The position numbers and the translations under genes were made by a program. From Holophagales bacterium (GTDB lineage: Bacteria > Acidobacteriota > Thermoanaerobaculia > UBA5066): 64,000 nucleotides of DNA. Position 1 is the first letter of the stretch. Every line of letters starts with the position of its first letter. Location of the stretch: assembly GCA_016719485.1 (NCBI GenBank), contig JADJZB010000002.1, positions 558,001-622,000 on the forward strand, read 5' to 3'. The notes under the pieces were generated by a model. It saw only the letters and a list, made by a program, of their open reading frames with translations. It had not been told where the DNA came from and searched no databases. This document shows positions 41,039-50,853 of this stretch, one piece after another.

Positions 41039-41077
41039 GGCGGCGGATGTTACGGGAATGCGAGACTCCGCCCTACC

Positions 41078-41761
41078 ATGACGCCCCTCCTCGAGCTTCG
41101 CGGCATCACGAAAGAGCTTCCTTCCGGCACCCGGATGCTCCGGATTCTCGACGACGTCCACCTCGCCATCGGCGCCGGCGAGTTCGTCGCCATCCTCGGG
41201 CCTTCGGGGAGCGGCAAGTCGACGCTCCTCGGCCTCATGGCGGGCCTGGACCGGCCGACGCGGGGCGAGGTCCTCCTCGAGGGGGCCCCGATTCACGCGA
41301 TGTCGGAGGACGCCCTGGCGCTCCTGCGCCGGCGCAAGGTCGGCTTCGTCTTCCAGTCGTACCAGCTCCTCTCGAACATGACGGCCCGCGAGAACGTCCT
41401 GCTGCCGCTCGAGCTGGCGGGCCACGCCGACGCCGGCACGCGGGCGACGGAGCTCCTCGCGGCCGTGGGCCTCGCCGAGCGCGGCCACCACTACCCCGCC
41501 CAGCTCTCCGGGGGCGAGCAGCAGCGCGTGGCGCTGGCCCGCGCCTTCGGCCCGCGCCCGCCGCTCCTCCTCGCCGACGAGCCGACGGGAAACCTCGACA
41601 GCGCGACGGGCTCCTCGATCCTCGACGTCCTCGTTCACCTCCGGGCCGAGAGCGGCACCACCCTCGTCCTCGTCACGCACGACCCCGCCGTCGCCGCCCT
41701 CGCCGGCCGCCGGATCCACCTCCGCGACGGGAGGATCGAGCGGGACGAGACGTCGTCGTGA
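41078..41761 (+). CDS. ybbA: ABC transporter ATP-binding protein, YbbA/LolD type
   Basis: The 227-residue ATPase has Walker A GPSGSGKSTLL, the Q-loop FVFQSYQLL, the signature LSGGEQQRVALARAF, Walker B LLADEPTGNLD and the H-loop VTHD. The MacB/LolD/YbbA group forms a mechanotransmission type with FtsX-fold permeases. Its stop overlaps the start of the large permease in a GTGA arrangement. In E. coli the pair ybbA-ybbP is divergent from tesA exactly as here, which suggests a link to lipid or lipoprotein handling in the envelope. The substrate is not known. Confidence 0.92.
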   Translation: MTPLLELRGITKELPSGTRMLRILDDVHLAIGAGEFVAILGPSGSGKSTLLGLMAGLDRPTRGEVLLEGAPIHAMSEDALALLRRRKVGFVFQSYQLLSNMTARENVLLPLELAGHADAGTRATELLAAVGLAERGHHYPAQLSGGEQQRVALARAFGPRPPLLLADEPTGNLDSATGSSILDVLVHLRAESGTTLVLVTHDPAVAALAGRRIHLRDGRIERDETSS

Positions 41762-44306
41762 AAGCCGCGCTCTTCTTCCGCCAGCTCGCGAGGGAGAGTC
41801 GCGGCTCCCGCGGGCGAATGATCTTCTTCGCCGCGTGCCTCGGAACGGGGGTCGCCGCCGTCGTGGCGGTCGCGGGGCTCTCGGGCGCTCTCGAGGAGAC
41901 GATCCGGAGCCAGGCGCGCCCCCTCCTCGGCGCCGACCTCGCCGTCGAGTCGCTCCAGCCGTTCCCGCCGGCCGTCACGCAGGCGATCGACGCGATCCCC
42001 GGAACTCGAACCCGAACGGAAGACCTCGTCACCGTCGTCTTCGAGCCGGGGACGACGGCGGTGGCCGAGGGTCTCGCCCCCCGCAGCCTCCTCGTCGAGC
42101 TGAAGGCGGTCGAGCCCGCCTACCCGCTCGTCGGAGAGCTGCGCCTGGACCCGGACCGGCCTCTCGGCTCGCTCCTCGCCGCCGACACCATCGTCGCCCA
42201 CCCCGACCTCCTGCGCCGGCTCGGCGTGGCGGTCGGCGAGGAGGTCTCGCTCGGCGGCGCCCGCTTCCGGATCGCGGGAACGGTCGTCTCCGAGGCCGAC
42301 CGCCTCGCCGGTTCCTTCCGGATCGGACCGCGGGTCTTCATCTCGCGGGAGGGACTCGCGCGGACGACCCTCGCCGGGTTCGGAAGCCGGGTCACCCGCC
42401 GCGTCCTCCTGAACTTCCCGACGGGACCGACGTCGCCACCGCGAGACGGACCGCGGCCGCGCTGAAGACCCGCCTCGAGGGGGTTGCCGGCCTGCGCGTG
42501 GAGAGCTGGCTGGACGGCCAGCCCGAGCTGCGCGAAGCCATCCGCAGGACGTCCCGGTTCCTCGGCCTCGTCGCCCTCACGTCTCTCCTCGTCGGCGGTG
42601 TCGGCGTCGCGCAGACGGTGCGCGCGTGGATCGCGAGCCGCCTCGACGCCCTCGCGATCCTCCGCTGCCTCGGCGTCACCTCGAAAGAGGCCATCCTTCT
42701 CTACGCGACGCAGACGGCGGGCCTCGGCCTCCTCGGGAGCCTCCTCGGCGCCGTGGCAGGGATCGGCCTCGTCGCCGGCGTCGGGTATGCGTACTCCGAC
42801 CTCCTGCCGCCGGGAGGGCTCGACCCGTGGCAGCCCGAGGCCCTCCTGCGCGGCCTCGGCCTCGGGCTGGGCGTCTCGCTGCTCTTCGGAGTACCCGCCC
42901 TCTTCGCGGTCCGCCGGGTCCCCCCGGCACGCGTCCTGCGCCGGGACGCCGAGCCGATCCCGGCCTCGCGACCGCTGCAGTTCCTCGGAGGGGCGCTCCT
43001 CCTCGCCGGCGTCGGAGCGACCGCGTGGGTCCAGTCGGGGCTGCCGCGCGTCGCCGTTCTCTTCACCGCCGGCCTCGCGGTTTCGGCCCTCGTCCTCGCC
43101 CTCGCCGCGCGCGGGCTGCTCTGGCTCGTGACCCACGTCCGGCGCGAGAGGCTCCCCTTCGCCCTCCGGCACGGCCTCGCGGCGCTCGTCAGGCCGGGAG
43201 CGGGAACGGTCAGCTCGATCCTGGCCCTCGGCCTCGGAACGCTCGTCGTCCTCCACATCGCCCTCGTCCAGCGCGACTTTTCGCGGCAGCTCGCCGCCGA
43301 CCTGCCGGCGAACGCCCCGACCGCGTTCCTCCTCGACGTCCAGCCCGACCAGTGGCCCGGCATCGAGGCGCGTCTCTCCGCCGAACGGGCGACGCGGATC
43401 GTCTCGGTCCCGGTCGTCACGGCGCGCCTCACCGCCATCGACGGAGAAGACACAAGCCGCCTGGCCACCCGGGCGAAGGGAGACGCCCGCCGCCAGCGCT
43501 GGGCGCTCACGCGCGAGCAGAGGCTCACCTACATGACCGCTCTCCCCGAGGACAACCGCATCGTGGCGGGGGCCCTCTGGTCGGACCCGGGCGCGTCCGA
43601 GGTGAGCCTCGAAGAGGAGTTCGCGGAGAGGATCGGCGCCCGGCTCGGCTCGAATCTCGACTTCGACGTCCAGGGCGTCCCGCTCCGGCTGAAGGTGACG
43701 AGCCTCAGGACGGTCGACTGGCGGACGTTCGGCATCAACTTCTTTCTCGTCGTCGAGCCCGGCGTCCTCGAGAAAGCGCCTCAGCTGCGGCTCGCCGCGG
43801 CGCGCCTCCCGAAGGAGCAGGAGGGCCGGATCCAGGACCTCCTCGCGCGGGAGTTTCCGAACGTGATCCTCATCCGGACACGCGAGGTGCTCGAGCGGGT
43901 CGCCGCCCTCTCCGCGCGGATGGGAGAGGCCGTTCGCATCCTCGGCGCCTTCTCCGTCCTCGCCGGCCTCGTCATCCTCGCCGGCTCCGTCAGCGCCGGG
44001 TCGGCGCGGCGGGCCCGCGAGGTGGCGCTCCTCAAGGTCCTCGGCGTCACGAGGGCCGGCGCGGCCGCAGCACTGGGCGTCGAGTACGCGCTCGTGGGCC
44101 TCGTCGCGGGCCTCGTGGGGACACTCGGCGCCACGCTCCTGAGCGGCGCCGTCCTGAAGGCCGCCTTCGAGGTCTCCTTCCAGCCTTCCCCCGCGCTCCT
44201 CGCCGCGGCGCCGCTCGCCGTGTCCCTTCTCGCGGCCGCCGCGGGCCTGGCGGTCAGCGTTCGCGCCCTGCGCGTCCGGCCGCTCGAGGTGCTGCGCGGG
44301 GAGTAG
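41758..44306 (+). CDS. ybbP: FtsX-fold ABC permease, YbbP type (apparent frameshift)
   Basis: This large inner-membrane permease is about 849 residues after repair. It has an N-terminal helix and a periplasmic domain (FFRQLARESRGSRGRMIFFA at the start), a first FtsX domain around LVALTSLLVGGVGVAQ, a central second helix set and a C-terminal FtsX domain (FSVLAGLVILAGSVSAG to VRALRVRPLEVLRGE). The frame breaks at 42417-42419, where one extra C would restore LNFPDGTDVATARRT. The GTG at 41758 overlaps the ybbA stop. It is the partner of the YbbA-like ATPase. The 3' end is 6 bases from the convergent peptidase gene. Confidence 0.86.
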
Positions 44307-44312
44307 GGCGCT

Positions 44313-45653
44313 TCAGCCCGCCACGGCCTCCTCGACCGTCGTCAGGTCGACCACCCCGCGACACCCGAAGAGAGCCGGCAGGACTTTCGAGGCGGGGTAC
44401 GCCCGGCGCAGCGCCGCGACTTTCTCGGTCCCCGCGCGGTAGGCCGGCAGGTACATCCGGCCGAGGAGAGGGTGGCGGCCCCAGGCGCCCGAAAGCTTGT
44501 CGGCGCGCTCGTCGGAGACCAGATAGTCATTCCTGAGGACGCGTGCGACGTCCTCCTTCGGCCAGCCCTCGTTCCAGGTGAGCCACGACGACTGGTTCTT
44601 CGCGTCGTCCTGGAGAAGGGCGAGGAGGCACCCCGCCTCGAGGTCGCGGTCGGGCAGCTCCTCGGGCGAGAGGACGCCGTGGGCCATCAGGATGGCGTTG
44701 TTGGCGATCCCCTCGAAGAGCGCTGCCGGCCGCGTGTTCATCGTCAGGACCGAGGCCTCGAAGCCGAGGACGCCCCTCACGTAGAGGTCCTGCAGGTAGG
44801 CGAACGTCGTCACGTGGCCGGGAACGACCTCGTGGCTCACCAGCTGGGCGAACTCGGGCCGGGAGATCTGGAGCGACGCGTTCAGCTCGTAGGTCGCCTC
44901 GTACTCGGGCGACCCGTCGGGCCTGCGCGCACGCCCGAGGTAGTTCATCGAGCCGGAGAACCAGGCGTTCTCGATCATGAGGAACGCGACGTTCGCCCTC
45001 GGGACGCGCGCCAGTTCCGCGGGGAGTTGGGGCACGACGTTCTGCGCCGCGAGCGCGTCGAGATCGGCGACGAAGCGGGCGGAGAGCGCCGGGATCTCCG
45101 CCTTCGGGACGATCCGCGCCGCGCGCCACGCGTCGACCGCCGCCAGGAGCCCCGGCCCGTCCGACGACGGGAAGCCCGCCGACGCGAGGAGCTCGCGGAC
45201 CCGCTCGCGCTTGTCCGCCGGTTCGGAAGGCGAGCCGGGCCGTCCGAGGATCGCCCGCATGCAGCGTTCGTAGGGAACAGGCTCCCCTTTCCCGGAAACC
45301 TCGAGCGCAAGGTCGAGCATCACCTCGAAACAGAAGCCGAGCCCCTCGAGGTAGCGGGCCCGCAGCCCCTCGCCCCGGCCCGCCTCGTCCCGCAGGTGCG
45401 CGATGGCCCCCCGGACGTCGACGGCGGCGAGGTAGGCGTCCATCGCGGCGACGGCCTCGGGCTTCGCCGACGTGCCGCCGGCGGCGCGCAGGCGCACGGC
45501 CTCGGCGCCGGTGTAGGCCGCAGGGAGCGGCTCGTCGGAGAACCAGGAGTCGGCGATGAAGCGGCCCAGGCCCGACGGGTTCATGACGTCGCCGCCCCAG
45601 AGCGTGTCGAGCCCCAGGACGGCGGTCGCGACGGCGTGGTCGAGGGCGTCCAC
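44313..45653 (-). CDS. DUF885-like metallopeptidase
   Basis: The 446-residue protein has the zinc motif QLVSHEVVPGHVTTF, a HExxxGH type typical of the DUF885 group and not of M3 enzymes, which use HExxH. A glutamate-bearing FEGIANNAILMAHG segment follows about 50 residues later and could supply the third ligand. No signal peptide is seen, so it is probably cytoplasmic. It begins 3 bases after the OPT transporter stop, so the two genes form one operon. A peptidase acting on imported peptides would make sense. The exact family name is inferred from the motif. Confidence 0.78.
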   Translation of the reverse strand: MDALDHAVATAVLGLDTLWGGDVMNPSGLGRFIADSWFSDEPLPAAYTGAEAVRLRAAGGTSAKPEAVAAMDAYLAAVDVRGAIAHLRDEAGRGEGLRARYLEGLGFCFEVMLDLALEVSGKGEPVPYERCMRAILGRPGSPSEPADKRERVRELLASAGFPSSDGPGLLAAVDAWRAARIVPKAEIPALSARFVADLDALAAQNVVPQLPAELARVPRANVAFLMIENAWFSGSMNYLGRARRPDGSPEYEATYELNASLQISRPEFAQLVSHEVVPGHVTTFAYLQDLYVRGVLGFEASVLTMNTRPAALFEGIANNAILMAHGVLSPEELPDRDLEAGCLLALLQDDAKNQSSWLTWNEGWPKEDVARVLRNDYLVSDERADKLSGAWGRHPLLGRMYLPAYRAGTEKVAALRRAYPASKVLPALFGCRGVVDLTTVEEAVAG

Positions 45654-45656
45654 GGC

Positions 45657-47711
45657 TCAGGCCTCTCCGTCGGTCCGGCGGGAATCCCAGTACATGTAGG
45701 CGGCCAGGAGAACGTACGCGCCGAGGGCGAGGAGCTCCGGCCCCTTCCCCTCCGAGAATCCGAAGTTCCAGCCGAGGAGCCCGGGGATCGCCGTCCCGAT
45801 CGCGCCCGCGACCTTCTCGTCCGTCGCCAGGAACTTGAAGACCGTGGCGACGACGCCCATCACCGCTCCTCCCGCGATGAAGCCGGAGGCGATGAGGATG
45901 CCCCGCGAGTTGCGGGCGGAGGCGAGCTTCTCGTCCTTGCCCGCGCTCTTCGCCACGAGGTGCGCGATGAAGCCGCCGACGAGGAGGGGCGTGTTCAGCT
46001 CGAGCGGGATGTACATGCCGAGCGCGAAGGCGAGGGCCGGCACCCCGATCATCTGCATCGAGATCGCGATGAGCGCCCCCGTGCCGTAGAGGAGCCAGGG
46101 AACCGGCTCGGCCGACATGAGCGTCTTGATGACGGCGGCCATCGCGTTCGCCTGCGGCGCCGCGAGGACCTGCCCCGCCGGGTGGTCCGGCCCCGGGACG
46201 AAGCCGTAGACCTTGTTGAGGAGGAGGAGGACCGAGCCGACGGAGAGCGCCGCGACGATCGTCCCGAGGAACTTCGAGCGCTCCTGGACCGCGGGCGTCG
46301 CCCCGATCCAGTACCCCACCTTCAGGTCGGTGATGAGCCCGCCCGCCATCGAGAGCGCCGTGCAGACGACGCCGCCGATGAGGAGCGCCGCGAGCATCCC
46401 CGCCTTCCCCGAGAGCCCGGCCTTCACGAGGAAGAGGGACGTGAGGATGAGCGTCATGAGCGTCATCCCGGAGACGGGGTTCGTCCCGACCGTGGCGATC
46501 GCGCGCGCGGCGACCGACGTGAAGAGGAAGGAGATGACGATGACGACGAGAAGCGCGATGAGCGACTGCGACGTGATGCTCGGAGAGGGGTCCAGGACGC
46601 CGAAACGGAAGAAGGCCCACGCGACGAGCGCCACGGCGACGAGGCCGCCGACGATGACCTTCATCGGGAGATCGCGGTCGGTCCGCTCGGCCTCCCCCGA
46701 GGCCGACTTCGCTGCGCCGAAGAGCGCCTTGAAGGAGAACGCCTTCGCGATGACCCGCCAGCTCCTGAGGATTCCCAGGATGCCGGCCGCGGCGATGGCG
46801 CCGATGCCGATGTGCCTCACGTACCCGCGGAAGATCGCCTCGGCGCCCATACCGGAGATGAGGGCATCGCCGGTGACCGGCGGGATGGCGCTCGTGGCGC
46901 CCGCGCCGAAGTGCGACACGAGGGGAACGAGGAGGAACCAGGAGAGGAACGAGCCCGCGCAGATGACCGCGGAGTACTTGAGGCCGATGATGTAGCCGAG
47001 CCCCATCACCGAGGAGAGGACGTCGATCTTGAAGACGATCTTCGACCGCTCGGCGAGGCGGTCGAGAAGGCCGACGGAGCGCGTGGTGAAGACCTCCGCG
47101 AAGGCCTGCAGGTGGAGGATCAGGAAGTCGAAGATCCCGCCGATCAGGGCGGCCGCGACGAGGACCTTCGCCTGCTTCCCGCCCGCCTCGCCCGCGACGA
47201 GGACCTCGGTCGTCGCCGTGGCCTCGGGGAACGGGAACTCCCCGTGCATCTCCTTGACGAAATGCCGCCTCAGCGGGACGAGGAAGGCGATGCCGAGCAC
47301 GCCGCCGAGGAGCGAGACGAGGAAGAGCTTGAAGAGGTCGACGGGCAGGTCGAGGATGAAGAGCGCCGGGAGGGTGAAGATGGCGCCCGCGACGACGAGG
47401 CCGGAGGCGGCGCCGACCGACTGGACGATGACGTTCTCCAGGAGGGTGGACCGGCGCTTGAAGGCGTAGCCGAAGCCGACCGCGAGGATCGCGATCGGGA
47501 TCGCCGCCTCGAAGACCTGTCCGACCTTCAGGCCGAGGAAGGCCGCCGCCGCCGAGAAGACGGCCGCCATGACGATCCCGAGCGTCACCGAGCGCGGCGT
47601 GAACTCCTTCATCTGGGAGGCCGCGGGGACGATCGGCTCGTACGTCTCGCCCGGCTTCAGCGGGCGGTAGGCGTTCTCCGGAAGGGACTTCGACGAGGAG
47701 ACTTCCATCAT
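45657..47711 (-). CDS. OPT family oligopeptide transporter
   Basis: The 684-residue protein has about 14-16 predicted membrane helices and the OPT start KEFTPRSVTLGIVMAAVFSA with LGLKVGQVFEAAIPIAIL. Other blocks are FPEATATTEVL and the later GMYIPLELNTPLLVGG. OPT proteins import small peptides by proton symport; others move metal-siderophore complexes. The peptidase gene directly downstream favours peptides. The start is ATGATG with a GGAGGA ribosome site just before. No ABC or binding-protein gene accompanies it. The 104 bases to the HD-domain gene show nothing obvious. Confidence 0.92.
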   Translation of the reverse strand: MMEVSSSKSLPENAYRPLKPGETYEPIVPAASQMKEFTPRSVTLGIVMAAVFSAAAAFLGLKVGQVFEAAIPIAILAVGFGYAFKRRSTLLENVIVQSVGAASGLVVAGAIFTLPALFILDLPVDLFKLFLVSLLGGVLGIAFLVPLRRHFVKEMHGEFPFPEATATTEVLVAGEAGGKQAKVLVAAALIGGIFDFLILHLQAFAEVFTTRSVGLLDRLAERSKIVFKIDVLSSVMGLGYIIGLKYSAVICAGSFLSWFLLVPLVSHFGAGATSAIPPVTGDALISGMGAEAIFRGYVRHIGIGAIAAAGILGILRSWRVIAKAFSFKALFGAAKSASGEAERTDRDLPMKVIVGGLVAVALVAWAFFRFGVLDPSPSITSQSLIALLVVIVISFLFTSVAARAIATVGTNPVSGMTLMTLILTSLFLVKAGLSGKAGMLAALLIGGVVCTALSMAGGLITDLKVGYWIGATPAVQERSKFLGTIVAALSVGSVLLLLNKVYGFVPGPDHPAGQVLAAPQANAMAAVIKTLMSAEPVPWLLYGTGALIAISMQMIGVPALAFALGMYIPLELNTPLLVGGFIAHLVAKSAGKDEKLASARNSRGILIASGFIAGGAVMGVVATVFKFLATDEKVAGAIGTAIPGLLGWNFGFSEGKGPELLALGAYVLLAAYMYWDSRRTDGEA

Positions 47712-47815
47712 TCCTCCGTGGGATGCGCACTTTGGAGACGGTCAGCTTCGTTCACGGCCGGACGCCGAGTTTAGGGGGCGGGAAGGGCCGGAGGAAGCCT
47801 TTTCAGGGGAGGAAT

Positions 47816-48742
47816 TCAGTCCGGTGCCAGGAGCGCCGCGATCGCCTCCTCGTACGGTACCGGGCGGCTCATCCCGCGGAATCGGTCCGGAACGGCGAAG
47901 ACCGACTCGGCAGTGCGTCCGAAGGAGTTCCTCTCGAACGCCGCGACGACGTCCCTGCGGGCCCCGGGGTCGGCGACGAGCTTCTCGAATCGCTCCTCCA
48001 GCGACGTCAGGAACGGGAGGACCGGGATCGAGCCGGGCCGCTGGACCCGCATCTCGGCGAAGAGGCCGGCGATGGCCTCGAGCCGCGGGACGGACAGGAA
48101 GAAGTAGGAGCCGATCATGTCGATGACCTGCATCGGGGACCAGAAGGGCGCGTCGTCGGAGACCTTCTCGAAGTGGAAGACGGTCTGGAGGACGAGGTGC
48201 TCGACCAGGCGCGCCAGGGCCGGCACACGGCCGCACTCCCCGCCCTTGGATACGAGGAGGGCATGGGCGATCGCGGCGCTCCGGATCTCGACGGCGGGTG
48301 TTCCGTAGAGGGCGGACGAGTCGTAGAGCCGCGCGTGCTCGAGGCCGAGCCCGCCTCCGTCCAGGGAGATCCGGGTCGATGCGGCGATGTTCCCGAGGTC
48401 GTGGCACGCGAACGCGACGCCGAACGCGATGCGGAGAGCCTCGAGATCCGGTTCGGGCTGACCTGTCGACTCCGCCCACCGGCGGGCGTCCCGGGCGATG
48501 CCGAAGGGGTCCGAGCCGGCCTGGAGCGCCGTGAAGATCGACTCCACGCCGTCGCACACCGCCGCCACGTGGCGTTCGTTGTGGTACGACGGGTTCGGCG
48601 TGACGCCTGGCACGGCCGCTTCAGGGAGACGGGCCCAGACCTCGCGTTCGAACCGCTCGTGCCCGCCGACGGCCAGCAACCGGACCTCGCGGACGAGCTC
48701 CGGGGCACACGGGAGGAACGGCTCGATTCCGGGACGAGTCAT
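47816..48742 (-). CDS. HD-domain-like protein
   Basis: The 308-residue protein has histidines in PSYHNERHVAAV and the His-Asp pair in FACHDLGNIAAS, the pattern of an HD-superfamily metal hydrolase. A later AIAHALLVSKGG could give another ligand. Many HD proteins are phosphohydrolases or cyclic-nucleotide phosphodiesterases; the substrate here is not clear. No signal or membrane segment is seen. An extended -10 (TGCTAACAT) lies 16 bases before the ATG, so it has its own promoter and is not simply the end of the hox operon, from which it is separated by a terminator-like hairpin. Confidence 0.65.
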   Translation of the reverse strand: MTRPGIEPFLPCAPELVREVRLLAVGGHERFEREVWARLPEAAVPGVTPNPSYHNERHVAAVCDGVESIFTALQAGSDPFGIARDARRWAESTGQPEPDLEALRIAFGVAFACHDLGNIAASTRISLDGGGLGLEHARLYDSSALYGTPAVEIRSAAIAHALLVSKGGECGRVPALARLVEHLVLQTVFHFEKVSDDAPFWSPMQVIDMIGSYFFLSVPRLEAIAGLFAEMRVQRPGSIPVLPFLTSLEERFEKLVADPGARRDVVAAFERNSFGRTAESVFAVPDRFRGMSRPVPYEEAIAALLAPD

Positions 48743-48757
48743 CGGATTCTCGCGGGG

Positions 48758-48766
48758 ATGTTAGCA
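48758..48766 (-). promoter_or_regulatory. Extended -10 of the HD-domain gene
   Basis: On the minus strand TGC-TAACAT is an extended -10 with a predicted start only about 8 bases before the ATG at 48742. The message would be almost leaderless. Confidence 0.4.
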
Positions 48767-48834
48767 GCGCCCGGCGCCGGGGGGCGGCGGGGGGGGGCCC
48801 GCCCCCCGGCGGGCGCCCCGAGGAAGGGGCGCGA

Positions 48835-48852
48835 GCGGGACCACCGTCCCGC
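48835..48852 (-). terminator. Hairpin terminator downstream of the hox operon
   Basis: The perfect stem GCGGGAC-CACC-GTCCCGC lies 40 bases after hoxH, nested inside longer arms (GCGAGCGGG/CCCGCTCGC). The region between it and the HD gene (48768-48835) is very G/C-rich, with a run of nine G. Confidence 0.55.
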
Positions 48853-48892
48853 CCGCGCCCGCTCGCGGACACCATTTGAGGACGTGGAACGG

Positions 48893-50314
48893 TCAGCGCG
48901 CCTTCCGATCCAGCAGGCGACCATCGGCGTCCCTGAGCTCGACCACGAGGGGCATCGCGCCCACGGCGTGGGTCGAGCAGGAGAGGCAGGGATCGAAGCT
49001 GCGGATCACGGCCTCGACACGGTTGAGCATCCCCTCCTGGATCTCCTGGCTGCCGATGTAGTGCCGCGCCGCCTGGAGGATCCCGCGGTTCATCGCGAGG
49101 TTGTTGAAGCCGGTCGCGATGATGAGGTTCGCCCACTCGATCAGGCCGTTCTCGTCGATGCGGTAGTGGTGGATGAGCGTCCCGCGCGGAGCCTCCGACA
49201 CCCCGATTCCCTCGAAGTTGTTCGGTCGCGCGTGGGCGCGGACCTGCTTCGAGAGGATGTCGGGATGGTGCAGGAGCTGCTCGATGCGCTCGAGACCGAA
49301 GAGGATCTCGATGAGACGGGCGTAGTGGTAGTGGAAGGACGACAGCACCGCCCCTCGCTCGAGGGAGCGGAACTCGGCCCACTCCTCGTTCGCGCGCGGC
49401 GTGTCGATGCCGTCGATGACGTTCATGCGGGCGAGCGGCCCGACCCGGAGCATCCCGCCCGGGTAACCGGACGGCTTGAAGTACGGGCTCTTGAGGTAGG
49501 AGTCGGGCTCGACGGCCTCGCCGATGAGCTCGCGGTAGGTCGACGGATCGGCGTTGTCGACGACGACCTTGCCATTCGCGTCGACGATGCGCAGGACGCC
49601 GTCCGTCATCTCGAGCTTGTCTTCGGCCGTCGTCAGCCCCATGAAGAGGCTCGGGAAGTTCGCGAAGGTCCGGATCTCCTCCCGGAACCCCTCGAGCGAC
49701 TGCTTCGTCCGCTCGAGCGTGCGGCCGATGATCTCGTAGCACTCCGGGAGCCAGGAGAGGACGAGGTCGCGCTTGTCGGCCGTCAGCGCCTGGTCGACGC
49801 CGCCGGGGACGAGCCACGAAGGGTGGATCCGCTTGTCGGCGAGCGTCTCGATGACCTGCTGGCCGAAGCGGCGGAGGCGGACCCCGTCGCGCGCGTCCCG
49901 GGGGTTCTTCTCGAGGACGCCGAAGATGTTCCGCTTCGCCGGGTCGGAGTCGAAGCCGAGGAGGAGGTCGGGCGAGGAGAGGTAGAAGAAGCTCAGCGCG
50001 TGCGACTGGATCATCTGCGCCAGGTTGAGGACCTGGCGCAGCATCGCGGCCGTCTCGGGGATCTTCACGGCGAGGATGGCGTCGCACGCCTTCGCGGAGG
50101 CGACGAGGTGGCTGACGGGGCAGATCCCGCAGATCCGGGCCATGAGCGCCGGCATCTCGTAGAACGGGCGCCCTTCGCAGAACTTCTCGAAGCCGCGGAA
50201 CTGGGTGACGTGGAACCGGGCGTCGGAGACGTGACCGGCGTCGTCGAGCTTCAGCGTGATCTTCGAGTGGCCTTCGATGCGGGTGACGGGGTCGATCGTG
50301 ATCGTCTTTCCCAT
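48893..50314 (-). CDS. hoxH: Group 3d [NiFe] hydrogenase large subunit HoxH
   Basis: HoxH holds the Ni-Fe active site of the bidirectional NAD-linked hydrogenase. The 473-residue protein starts ITIDPVTRIEGHSKI. It has the L1 nickel motif ARICGICPVSH and the L2 motif DPCLSCSTHA. About 24 residues follow the L2 His; a HoxW-type protease normally removes this tail after metal insertion. The neighbours hoxE, F, U and Y complete the enzyme. No hyp maturation genes and no hoxW are in the window. It starts 9 bases after hoxY and is the last hox gene. Confidence 0.96.
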   Translation of the reverse strand: MGKTITIDPVTRIEGHSKITLKLDDAGHVSDARFHVTQFRGFEKFCEGRPFYEMPALMARICGICPVSHLVASAKACDAILAVKIPETAAMLRQVLNLAQMIQSHALSFFYLSSPDLLLGFDSDPAKRNIFGVLEKNPRDARDGVRLRRFGQQVIETLADKRIHPSWLVPGGVDQALTADKRDLVLSWLPECYEIIGRTLERTKQSLEGFREEIRTFANFPSLFMGLTTAEDKLEMTDGVLRIVDANGKVVVDNADPSTYRELIGEAVEPDSYLKSPYFKPSGYPGGMLRVGPLARMNVIDGIDTPRANEEWAEFRSLERGAVLSSFHYHYARLIEILFGLERIEQLLHHPDILSKQVRAHARPNNFEGIGVSEAPRGTLIHHYRIDENGLIEWANLIIATGFNNLAMNRGILQAARHYIGSQEIQEGMLNRVEAVIRSFDPCLSCSTHAVGAMPLVVELRDADGRLLDRKAR

Positions 50315-50322
50315 GGCGTGTC

Positions 50323-50853
50323 CTAGCGTCCGAACCGCGTGCCGGACAGGTCGGGCGTCGTCCCGTCGAGGAGAGAGACGAGCGCGCCGAAGATGACGTC
50401 GGCCGGCGGGGGGCAGCCGGGGAGGAAGACGTCGACAGGGACGACCTCGTGTACGGGCCGCGTCCTGGGCAGGAGCTTCGGAATGACGTCGGACGGGACC
50501 TGCTGTTTCAGGTCGGCGTTCTCGAAGTAGGCCCTCTTCATCACGTCGTCCACCTTGAACGTGTTCCGCATGCCGGGCACGTTGCTCGTGACGGCGCAGT
50601 CGCCGAGGGCGATGAGGAGCTTCGTCCGGCTCCTCACCATCCGGATCTTGTGGAGGTCCTCCTCGCTGGAGACGCCCCCTTCGACGATCGTCACGTCGAC
50701 GTCGGCCGGGAACTCCTTCAGGTCGACGAGCGGGCTGTAGACGACCTCGACGCGGGCGGCGATCTCGAGGATCCGCTCGTCCATGTCGAGGAAGGACATG
50801 TGGCACCCGGAGCAGCCGTCGAGCCACACCGTGGCGAGCCTGACCTTACTCAC
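50323..50853 (-). CDS. hoxY: Hydrogenase small subunit HoxY
   Basis: HoxY is the small hydrogenase subunit that carries the proximal iron-sulfur cluster. The 176-residue protein has its cysteines in LDGCSGCHMSFLD, IALGDCAVT and FLPGCPPPAD, as in group 3 hydrogenases, and is short because it lacks a second cluster domain. It has no Tat signal, in line with a cytoplasmic enzyme. Its ATG lies inside the last codons of hoxU (8-bp overlap), and hoxH follows after 9 bases. Confidence 0.95.
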   Translation of the reverse strand: MSKVRLATVWLDGCSGCHMSFLDMDERILEIAARVEVVYSPLVDLKEFPADVDVTIVEGGVSSEEDLHKIRMVRSRTKLLIALGDCAVTSNVPGMRNTFKVDDVMKRAYFENADLKQQVPSDVIPKLLPRTRPVHEVVPVDVFLPGCPPPADVIFGALVSLLDGTTPDLSGTRFGR

